Origin: Candidatus Woesearchaeota archaeon
Lineage (GTDB): Archaea > Nanobdellota > Nanobdellia > Woesearchaeales > UBA11576
Direction of reading: 5' to 3'
Length of the DNA stretch: 64,000 bases
Assembly (NCBI GenBank): GCA_018675335.1
Contig: JABGYH010000001.1
Span: forward strand, 235,945 to 299,944
This document shows positions 34,875-42,135 of the stretch, piece by piece (within the stretch, counting starts at the first letter, position 1; every line of letters starts with the position of its first letter). The notes beneath the pieces were generated by a model. It was not told the origin of the DNA. It did not search any database and worked only from the letters and a program-made list of their open reading frames with translations. The position numbers and the translations under genes are program-made.

Positions 34875-35714
34875 TTAATCAACGCAATTTCTAATCAAAT
34901 CATTAACTAATAAAACATTAGAATTATAATCTTCAAACAAAGTTGTTGGCCGTCTTTGCCTTACAAAATTTCCTGCCCGTTCACGCAACGTTAAATAACT
35001 TCCAACAACCAATCCAAGTGGCTGATTTAATTCTCGCATTAGTTCTAATTGCGGCTTCTCAATTGAATCTAAAAATTGTTCCACATAACGAACTTTGCCA
35101 GGATAATTTCCTGCCAACATCGAAAAACAAAAAAACAAATTAACTCGGGAATCAACGTCAGAAACACTTAAGTCTTGTCGAATTAGCATTCCAGGATCGA
35201 TTGCATACGCCAAATCAAAGTCAGAAGAATATACAAAATTATGAGGCCTCATATCAGGATGAAGTAAATTAGGATCATCCAAATCAAAAGCTAATTTTCT
35301 TATTGCACTAATTGTTTCAACTAATTTAGTAAATGTTTGATCTGCAAATGGTTTTTTTAATACTTGATCATAATCGTGTCCAGGTATGTGTAAGCAAGCA
35401 ATAGAATCAACAGAATAATCTAAAACTTGAGGAGATGGAATTCCTTGACTTTTCCAAATCTTTAGTGTTTCAACCTCCCTAGAAATAACTCCCCCCTTAC
35501 TTCTCAACATATATGCATGAGAGGGAATTTGAGAAAAAACCAAGTGAAGTAATTTCAGTTCTGCTTGACGAATTCGTTTTTTGAAGGGAATATTTCTTAA
35601 AACTTTATAGGTAATTTCTGAACCGTTAGAACTAACTAAAAAACAATGATTATATCCCCCATCAAGAGATGTTGCTTTTCCTTGTTCTATAAGTAAATCA
35701 AGTGTTGTAAACAT
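34875..35714 (-). CDS. Protein-kinase-fold phosphotransferase
   Basis: 279 residues. Kinase landmarks: an ATP lysine in TYKVLR; a helix-alpha-C region SREVETLKIWKSQG; a catalytic loop LLHPDMRPHNFVY (HxDxxxxN form) and a metal-binding DPG. The pattern fits the Bud32/RIO and aminoglycoside phosphotransferase group rather than a classical Ser/Thr kinase. Substrate unknown; small molecule or tRNA-linked protein are both possible. Convergent with the Zn-ribbon gene (11-base gap). Confidence 0.65.
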   Translation of the reverse strand: MFTTLDLLIEQGKATSLDGGYNHCFLVSSNGSEITYKVLRNIPFKKRIRQAELKLLHLVFSQIPSHAYMLRSKGGVISREVETLKIWKSQGIPSPQVLDYSVDSIACLHIPGHDYDQVLKKPFADQTFTKLVETISAIRKLAFDLDDPNLLHPDMRPHNFVYSSDFDLAYAIDPGMLIRQDLSVSDVDSRVNLFFCFSMLAGNYPGKVRYVEQFLDSIEKPQLELMRELNQPLGLVVGSYLTLRERAGNFVRQRRPTTLFEDYNSNVLLVNDLIRNCVD

Positions 35715-35847
35715 TTTAAAATTAATCTAATAACTCCATTAAAATTATTAATAATTAAATAACAAACTAGCTAATTAATTATAATTGTTTACCTCATTTA
35801 AAGAAAAAAAATGGGGCAGCCGGGATTTGAACCCGGAACACCTAGAT

Positions 35848-35891
35848 CTCTGCTAATCATAGACATAGTTGCCTTTTCAGATCATTGGTAT
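35848..35891 (-). other. tRNA-Phe intron 2, canonical 37/38 site (44 bases)
   Basis: Interrupts the anticodon loop between G37 and A38. The junction can fold as a relaxed bulge-helix-bulge: exon CTG pairs with intron CAG, leaving a three-base AGA bulge on each side. This is the usual archaeal position for tRNA introns. Confidence 0.85.
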
Positions 35892-35908
35892 CTTCAGTCT
35901 AGTGCTCT

Positions 35909-35940
35909 TTCCTGCGGAAACACCACGAAGAATGTCCCGT
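35909..35940 (-). other. tRNA-Phe intron 1, D-loop site (32 bases)
   Basis: Interrupts the D loop between positions 20 and 21. Exon CCTG pairs with intron CAGG (exactly four pairs), flanked by bulges GGA and AAA; the outer helix is the D stem, and intron CGGGA/TTTCCG forms the inner stem. Cutting after the second base of each bulge restores GCTCAACCTGGGAGAGC. Confidence 0.8.
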
Positions 35941-36042
35941 CCCAGGTTGAGCTACTGCCCCTTATCGAAATAATTTATAATTGGAATTTCACATCACCAG
36001 TTCGTACAACGCGATAAAAGTGTTGTATCAAGTTATTTGTAT

Positions 36043-36063
36043 CAAAACTTTTTAAAAGTTTTG
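36043..36063. other. Perfect AT inverted repeat
   Basis: Ten-base arms CAAAACTTTT and AAAAGTTTTG around one base. It lies between the tRNA gene and the truncated tRNA copy, about 8 bases beyond the copy's break point. Confidence 0.6.
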
Positions 36064-36064
36064 T

Positions 36065-36096
36065 GGTTTAGCTACTGCCCCTTATCGAAATAATTT
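36065..36096 (-). pseudogene. Truncated copy of the tRNA-Phe 5' end and leader
   Basis: Matches 35945-35976 with one difference in 32 bases: 15 bases of upstream leader plus the first 17 tRNA bases (acceptor 5' strand to AACC of the D loop). The mismatch turns D-stem GCTC into GCTA. It sits 120 bases upstream of the real gene on the same strand. The rest of 35962-36255 is AT-rich spacer with no gene. Confidence 0.75.
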
Positions 36097-36255
36097 TAAA
36101 ACAAGTTTAAACCATTTTTAAAATAAGTTCATAACATGTTTTAAATAAGTTTATTATTTATTTAAAAATTTAAAATATTATTTAATTTAAAACCGCAAAA
36201 ATAACGGATAAATTAAAATAATTTATTATAAAAAATAAAAATTTAAAGGATCTAT

Positions 36256-36744
36256 TTATATCTTTTCTTCTTCGATATCTAATTCGTCAGATGTTGCACT
36301 TTCTTCTATGCTGGGCTTTTCTGATTTTTCACATAAGACTTCTTCTTCTGTTTTTTCGTCTTTTGTCATCACATGTCCGCCTGTTTCTTTTTGTTCATAG
36401 AGAATTTCTTCTTCAGTTTTTTCATCATCAGTTAAGATGTGACTTCCTGAGTCTCCTGAACTAACAACTTCCATTGATCCAGCTCTCCCCGTAGTTAATT
36501 GCAGTTCTCCTTTCCATTCATTAACGTAACCGTTTTTGATAAGAACAGTATCTCCTGCTTTAATCTGATCAATTTGTTCGTTCCACAGACTTAATTTGAT
36601 TTCTCCGGTTTCATCCATCGCAATTGCATTTGCAACTCTTCCAGTTTTTCCGAATTTTTCAAATTCCCTTATATCGCCCATCTCTTTAATTTTGATTTGG
36701 ACTTCTACATTTCCTTGTTTTGGTTCAAGTTCTTTAATTTTCAT
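36256..36744 (-). CDS. Single-OB-fold RPA-like single-stranded DNA-binding protein
   Basis: 162 residues. Residues 1-95 form one OB fold of the RPA/SOSS-B type (VANAIAMDETGEIKLSLWNEQIDQIKAGDTVLIKNGYVNEWKG is split here by motif: GEIKLSLWNEQ, GDTVLIKNG, ELQLTTGR). The rest is an acidic tail with two near-repeats of H-x-x-T-x-DEKTEEE-x-L, probably a protein-docking tail as in SSBs. Likely binds single-stranded DNA in replication or repair. It follows glyS and an unknown membrane gene on the same strand. Confidence 0.75.
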   Translation of the reverse strand: MKIKELEPKQGNVEVQIKIKEMGDIREFEKFGKTGRVANAIAMDETGEIKLSLWNEQIDQIKAGDTVLIKNGYVNEWKGELQLTTGRAGSMEVVSSGDSGSHILTDDEKTEEEILYEQKETGGHVMTKDEKTEEEVLCEKSEKPSIEESATSDELDIEEEKI

Positions 36745-36829
36745 TTTATCAACTTTTTATAATTTTTAACCAATTTAGAAGCTTATTTTTAAAAGACTTT
36801 TGGTTTATTTATAAATAAATATAGAATAT

Positions 36830-37771
36830 TTAGTGTTTTTTTTGTTTATGAAACCCAATAAATGCTTGATTTATTGCTGTTTCTTGCCAGCCAAGCTTCA
36901 ACAAATGTTGTCTAATATCTCCTGAATTGTATCCTTTTGATTGTGCATCTTCAATAAAACTCATCAATTTGGTTTTATGATGTACATGAAGTTCTTGTGA
37001 TTTTCTTAATTTTTCAATTTTTTTTATGTGTTTTTGATGAACAACTAACGCAACAACAAGTAACATCACAAATAATGCTAAAAATAAGATTAAACTTAAT
37101 TTTTTTATTCCATCTACAAATCCAGGTTTTTTTGATTGACTTGCAAGTTCATTATCAAATCCAGTTTCTTTTTGATGTTGATTGAGGATATTTTGTTGTT
37201 CTTCAGAAAGATCAGTCACACAACAAATTAAGTCGGCATGTATTAATTCTTCTTTTGAATAAACAGTTATAGCAGAGTTGCAATACTTTTCTTTAAATTC
37301 TTGATCGCAAACAACATCTCCTCCCTTCTTAACATATTTTGATTCTAATATGAAAAATTTTTCTCCTGCTCGACCGGCAAGTAATGATGAAGGAGTGAAT
37401 GATTTCATTGTTTCTAAAAAAGAATTATAATCATTAAATTTTACAACTAATTCTTCAGAATTCAAACCAGCACAATATTCTTTTGTCTCCTCGACATTCC
37501 AACCATATTGTCCAGTTGTAGCTTTTAGCCAAGTAGGAGTAGTATTTTCAGAATTTATTCCAACACAAAAACTCATGTCTTGTTGATCTTTTAAAAATGC
37601 AGCTGAGTTTAATGCTCCACCCAATTTAGTTTTAGCTTGAACTACATCAACAACTAAATTTCCAGTTATTTCTCCACCAGAACCTATTATGAACACTAGT
37701 CCTAAGACTAAGAAAAAAATAAAAGCAATATGAATTAAAAAATTATTTGTGCTCTCCCCTTTTTTTATCAT
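36830..37771 (-). CDS. Two-pass membrane protein with UBA-like cytoplasmic tail
   Basis: 313 residues: N-terminal membrane helix (about 11-31), an extracellular domain of ~180 residues with six or so cysteines (CVGIN, YCAGLN, VVCDQEF, KYCNSA, LICCVTD), a second transmembrane helix (about 228-248) and a cytoplasmic tail. The tail carries a compact motif, FIEDAQSKGYNSGDIRQHLL, then LGWQETAINQAF, a three-helix UBA-like module that I have seen at the ends of DPANN membrane proteins. Function unknown. It lies only 14 bases from glyS, so they are probably cotranscribed. Confidence 0.65.
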   Translation of the reverse strand: MIKKGESTNNFLIHIAFIFFLVLGLVFIIGSGGEITGNLVVDVVQAKTKLGGALNSAAFLKDQQDMSFCVGINSENTTPTWLKATTGQYGWNVEETKEYCAGLNSEELVVKFNDYNSFLETMKSFTPSSLLAGRAGEKFFILESKYVKKGGDVVCDQEFKEKYCNSAITVYSKEELIHADLICCVTDLSEEQQNILNQHQKETGFDNELASQSKKPGFVDGIKKLSLILFLALFVMLLVVALVVHQKHIKKIEKLRKSQELHVHHKTKLMSFIEDAQSKGYNSGDIRQHLLKLGWQETAINQAFIGFHKQKKH

Positions 37772-37785
37772 TAATAGGGATTATA

Positions 37786-39324
37786 TTAGTTTGTATTTAT
37801 TAAATTTCCTAATTCTTCTAGCTTTTTTCCTTTAAAGAATTGTCTTATTTTTTCACTTAAATTCTCAAGTTTAACTCGAACTTGTGCACCAGTATCACGA
37901 TCTCGAAGAGTTACATCATTTTGTTCAAGAGTATCAAAGTCAACTGTAACGCATAATGGTGTTCCAACTTCATCCATCCGAACATATCTTCGTCCAATAG
38001 ATCCACTTCGATCATATGAACAATTGAATTCTTCTAATAACTCTTGATATACTTCTTTTGCTTTATCGCCTAACTTATTTACTAATGGCAATACTGCTAC
38101 TTGTATTGGCGCAAGTTTAGGATGTAATTTTAACACAACTACTTCTTTTCCTTTTTCATCTTTTCGCGTGGTGTATGCATCAAACATAAAAACTAAGAAT
38201 GCTCTATCAGTTCCAAGACTAGGTTCAGCTACAACGAATGGAACTATTTTCTTTTTTGCTTCTTCATCAAAAATACTTAAGTCTTTTCCACTATGTTTCA
38301 TGTGTTGTTGTAAATCAAAATCACTTCGATCTGCAATTCCTTGTAGTTCTTTCCACCCGAATGGAAAATTATATTCTAAGTCCCAACAATCAGAACTATA
38401 GTGTGCCATTTCATCTTTTTGATGTTGTCTAATTCTAAAATTTTCTTTTTTAGCACCTAAATTTTCAAACCAGGTTATTTCTGTCGCAAGCCAATATGCA
38501 TGCCAAGGATTTGATATAATTCCCGCAGAAAGTGCATCTTTTACAGTCATTAATTTGTGTTCTTCTTCTTTTTCTTGCATATCTGCTGAATAAATCAAAA
38601 GTTCATAATTCATTACTGAATCAATATATGGACAATCTTTAGAATTATCTGGATGAACAAAATATTCTATTTCCATTTGTTCAAATTCTCGCATCCTAAA
38701 TAAAAAATTTCTAGGTGCAATTTCATTTCTAAATGCTTTTCCCATTTGAGCAATTCCAAAGGGCAATTTTAATCGACTTGTTTCAAGTACATTTTTAAAA
38801 TTTGCAAATATTAATTGAGCTGTTTCTCCTCTAAGATATGCTTTTGCTTTATCTCCTTCAACTGCTCCAATAAATGTTTTAAACAATAAATTAAATACTT
38901 TAGGTTCACCTAAATCAACGCTTCCACATTTCACGCATTTAATTTCATTTTCACTCATTATTTTTTTGAATTCTGCAAGTTCTAAACCTTCTGCTTGCAC
39001 ACCTACTTGATCTTCTATTACATGATCTGCTCGCATTCTTTCTTGGCATTTACTGCATTCTACTAACACATCACCAAATCCAGATACGTGTCCTGATGCT
39101 TCCCAAACTTTTGGATTGCAAATTATGCTTCCATCAATTCCTACAACATCTGAACGAGTTTTAACATGATATTTCCACCATTCTTGTTTCATATTTTGTT
39201 TAAGTTCTGCTCCGAGTGGCCCGTAATCAAAAAATCCTGAAAAACCCCCGTAGATCTCACTACTTGGATATACAAAACCTTTACGTTTACAAAATACTGC
39301 CATTTCGTCAATATTAATTTTCAT
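37786..39324 (-). CDS. glyS: Glycyl-tRNA synthetase (alpha2, class II)
   Basis: 512 residues of the archaeal/eukaryotic single-chain form: GFVYPSSEIYGGFSGFFDYGPLG at the start is motif 1-like, ASGHVSGFGDVLVEC with paired CxxC (CSKC, CVKC) makes a zinc site, YLRGETAQLIFANF and FRNEIAPRNFLFRMREF form motif 2, and AEPSLGTDRAFLVFMFDAY motif 3; the anticodon-binding domain ends the protein. SD GAGGTTAG precedes the ATG. Confidence 0.95.
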   Translation of the reverse strand: MKINIDEMAVFCKRKGFVYPSSEIYGGFSGFFDYGPLGAELKQNMKQEWWKYHVKTRSDVVGIDGSIICNPKVWEASGHVSGFGDVLVECSKCQERMRADHVIEDQVGVQAEGLELAEFKKIMSENEIKCVKCGSVDLGEPKVFNLLFKTFIGAVEGDKAKAYLRGETAQLIFANFKNVLETSRLKLPFGIAQMGKAFRNEIAPRNFLFRMREFEQMEIEYFVHPDNSKDCPYIDSVMNYELLIYSADMQEKEEEHKLMTVKDALSAGIISNPWHAYWLATEITWFENLGAKKENFRIRQHQKDEMAHYSSDCWDLEYNFPFGWKELQGIADRSDFDLQQHMKHSGKDLSIFDEEAKKKIVPFVVAEPSLGTDRAFLVFMFDAYTTRKDEKGKEVVVLKLHPKLAPIQVAVLPLVNKLGDKAKEVYQELLEEFNCSYDRSGSIGRRYVRMDEVGTPLCVTVDFDTLEQNDVTLRDRDTGAQVRVKLENLSEKIRQFFKGKKLEELGNLINTN

Positions 39325-39452
39325 TTTTCAACTAACCTCATGAAACAAATTTACGTTAGAATTAGGATAGACCTCATTATTTAAAAAACTTATGCATAAT
39401 TAAATAACGTAAATTACGCACTTCAAATTTAACTAAATTACTAAAAGTAGAA

Positions 39453-40688
39453 TTATTTGATCATCCAAGCAACTTCTTCACGATCTAAATCAAATTCAGA
39501 CGCAAAACTTGATTTTAATTCAGGACTATGTTTCATCATTTCTTGAACATAAGGAAGCACATCCTTAATTACTCTGCGTTTAGAAGTGTGTGTTTTTTCA
39601 GCAATTTTTTCAGCTATTGCTTTTCGTTTTTGATATTTCATATTTGCTTGCCAAATTTTTAATAATCGCATGGTGGGTTTGTACTCTAAAAACTTTTTGT
39701 ATTTTTTATCTTTGGCCATTGCAACTCCCGCACTCAAATAAGCATTAACATAAATTAAGAATCTCCAATGTTGCCAACGTCTAATTCGTCTATTCATAAT
39801 ATCTGCTTTTGACAAATAATCATATGCTTTTGCGATTTCGTGAGGTTGTTCATATTCTTTAGGTAAATTTTCATCAACCCAAAGCATCACTTGATCTAAT
39901 CCTTCCGGAACTTGATTTAGTGCAGTTATTGCAACATTAAAATCAGTTGTTTTGAATATTTTTAGTAATCCTTCTTGTATTGATTCTTTTTGTTCTCGAT
40001 CAGATAAAGAATCCAAATCTTCTTTTACGAGTTTTTTCTTACCTGATCCAACAGATAACATTTGAAGATCATTAATTGCTGCACGTAAATCTCCCCCACT
40101 TCTTCGACTTATTCCTTGCAACGCTATTTCTTCATATTCAATTTGTTCTAAAACTGCAATTCGTTTTAATACTTCACTCACTGATTTATTATCTAATGCT
40201 TGAAATTCTAAAACCTCACAATTTTTTCTTAATGATTTGAATTTTTTATCATACGGATCTTCACCAGTGAAAACAATGGGAAACGCACTTGTAGCCATTA
40301 TTTTTGCAACTTCATTTAGTCCGCCTCGATCTCGAGTACCTGAAATTCCATCTACTTCATCAACTAAAATTACTTTTCCTTTAGCAAACAAACTCATTTG
40401 ATTTGCTGCACTTCCAAGTATTTTACTTATGGCATCTTTATTTCTAAAATCACTTGCATTAAGTTCCATTATTTCTAAACTTAATTCTTTTGCGAGCACA
40501 TGAACTGAAACTGTTTTTCCACTTCCAGGAGGCCCATACAAAAATGCGGCTTTTCTTTTTTGTTGTTTAAAATTTTGAATAAAATCTTTCAAAACAGCCA
40601 TAGAATTATCTTGCCCAACTACTTCACTTGAATTTTTTGGTATGTGTTTTAATATCCAAGGTTTGTCGTGTTTAAATTCAGAACTCAT
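39453..40688 (-). CDS. rfcL: Replication factor C large subunit
   Basis: 411 residues: Walker A GPPGSGKT, RFC box NASDFRNKDAI, Walker B VILVDEVDG, sensor FTGEDPYDK, and the clamp-loader collar (RRIRRWQHWRF). It loads PCNA onto primed DNA together with RFC small subunits, which are not in this window. It is shorter than most archaeal large subunits, and I see no clear C-terminal PIP box, so PCNA binding may use another surface. Confidence 0.93.
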   Translation of the reverse strand: MSSEFKHDKPWILKHIPKNSSEVVGQDNSMAVLKDFIQNFKQQKRKAAFLYGPPGSGKTVSVHVLAKELSLEIMELNASDFRNKDAISKILGSAANQMSLFAKGKVILVDEVDGISGTRDRGGLNEVAKIMATSAFPIVFTGEDPYDKKFKSLRKNCEVLEFQALDNKSVSEVLKRIAVLEQIEYEEIALQGISRRSGGDLRAAINDLQMLSVGSGKKKLVKEDLDSLSDREQKESIQEGLLKIFKTTDFNVAITALNQVPEGLDQVMLWVDENLPKEYEQPHEIAKAYDYLSKADIMNRRIRRWQHWRFLIYVNAYLSAGVAMAKDKKYKKFLEYKPTMRLLKIWQANMKYQKRKAIAEKIAEKTHTSKRRVIKDVLPYVQEMMKHSPELKSSFASEFDLDREEVAWMIK

Positions 40689-40874
40689 ACCTAAATTTAG
40701 AATTTACAATGATTTATATTATTTGTTAATATTTAGTTTAAAAGTAAAAATAATAATCAAATCAAAAGTCAAATAACACCTCAAATAACAAATTAAAGAA
40801 CAAATCAAATCAAAAACCTAAATTAAAAATCAAAGAAAAAATAAAAAAAATATCAAAACAAAAAAAAGAGTGAA

Positions 40875-41891
40875 TTAATACTTTTCTCCACAAAAACCTT
40901 TTTCTAAATATGCTCGATCTTGACCACAAACTTTTGCTGCAGAATAAGTACCCATCGCACCACAAACACCCAAATTTAACTTATTTGCATGACCAAATAA
41001 AAAACCTGCAGCATATGAATCTCCCGCACCATTAGTATTAACAACATTAGTTTTGAATGCTTCTATATGGCATCTTCCTTTTTGCGTGCAAACTAAACTT
41101 CCCTCAGCACCACGTTTAAGAACGACAAAATGATTTACACTTAATTGCGATCCAATCATATCAGAAATTGCTATAGTTTGTCCAGAAGTTTGTCCTGAAT
41201 AAAGCATAGATAATTCATCTTCTTTTGCAAATAAAATAGAAACATCTGCCAAAACATCCCAAATCTTATCACCTAATCTTGCTACTGAAGCAGGATCTCC
41301 CAAATCAAGACTTAATTCAACTCCTTCATGTTGTGCATACTGCATTAAAGCAACCACGCGATCAAAATCAGATTCAAGTTCATATGTGGATGTGTGTAAA
41401 ATGCCTCCTTCTTTAAATCGGTCCATAACAATATCAGGTTCAAACAAGAAGTCTTTAGAAACACCCATATTTGCAACAGTTGATTTTTCACCATCAGGAG
41501 TTACTAAAACATAACAAACGCCACTCAAACCATCTGTACTGGCAATTAAAGATTCAACGTCCAAATCTTTAAGATTTTCAAGAAATGAAACTCCATAATC
41601 ATCATTACCTACAGTACCAATTACTGCTACATCAAGTCCCAGTCCTGAAGCAGTTCTTGCTACATTTGCAGGAGACCCCCCTGGAAACATTACTTTAACT
41701 TGACTGCTAACCCAACTAAGAAATGAATCATAATCAGGCATTTCAGATTTTTTAATAAATCCGCCTTTATTCAACCCAAACCGTTCAACATCCTGCTGTG
41801 ATGCATGCACCAAAACATCAGTTACTGTGTTAGTTAGACAGATTAAATCTAAATCTCTTTTTTTTGTCATATCCTTCGCAATTTGTGTCAT
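40875..41891 (-). CDS. PfkB-family sugar/nucleoside kinase
   Basis: 338 residues of the ribokinase family: FPGGSPANVARTASGLGLDVAVIGTVGNDDYG, the strand VLKRGAEGSLV, and the catalytic anion-hole motif NTNGAGDSYAAGFLFG. Closest in pattern to adenosine/sugar kinases; substrate undetermined. The start at 41891 is favoured because GGTGAGATC lies upstream at SD distance, and the longer frame begins with a TTG inside it. Confidence 0.85.
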   Translation of the reverse strand: MTQIAKDMTKKRDLDLICLTNTVTDVLVHASQQDVERFGLNKGGFIKKSEMPDYDSFLSWVSSQVKVMFPGGSPANVARTASGLGLDVAVIGTVGNDDYGVSFLENLKDLDVESLIASTDGLSGVCYVLVTPDGEKSTVANMGVSKDFLFEPDIVMDRFKEGGILHTSTYELESDFDRVVALMQYAQHEGVELSLDLGDPASVARLGDKIWDVLADVSILFAKEDELSMLYSGQTSGQTIAISDMIGSQLSVNHFVVLKRGAEGSLVCTQKGRCHIEAFKTNVVNTNGAGDSYAAGFLFGHANKLNLGVCGAMGTYSAAKVCGQDRAYLEKGFCGEKY

Positions 41892-42135
41892 ATTTGATCT
41901 CACCAAAAATTAGCCAATCTTATCCCTTTTTTAAAATTAACTATGCCTATTTAAATAAAAATCAGTTAAAAACGCTAAAAATGCTATAATTTTAAATATT
42001 ATATATAAATAATAAAAATTTCAAACAATTGATTAACTCATATTACTTGCAAGAATATCAATCAAAAATATTAAACAATCAAATAAAAAACTCAAAAATT
42101 AATCTAAAATAAACAAAAAAACAAATGTGAACAAA

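Larger units (their letters stand above)
35812..35961 (-). tRNA. tRNA-Phe (GAA) with two introns
   Basis: Read on the minus strand: acceptor stem GGGGCAG/CTGCCCC, D stem GCTC/GAGC, anticodon stem CTAGA/TCTAG with loop CTGAAGA (anticodon GAA at 35893-35895), T arm CCGGG-TTCAAAT-CCCGG, discriminator A at 35812. Removing two segments (35909-35940 in the D loop and 35848-35891 after anticodon position 37) leaves a regular 74-base tRNA with the archaeal-consensus D arm. CCA is not encoded. Confidence 0.93.

Noticed and set aside
35811..36017. Open frame running across the tRNA-Phe gene
   Set aside because: It is explained by the tRNA and its introns; no SD or codon bias.
42125..42135. valS starting at GTG 42127
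   Set aside because: There is no SD for either start; ATG at 42136 gives the usual family beginning, so the GTG was not used.
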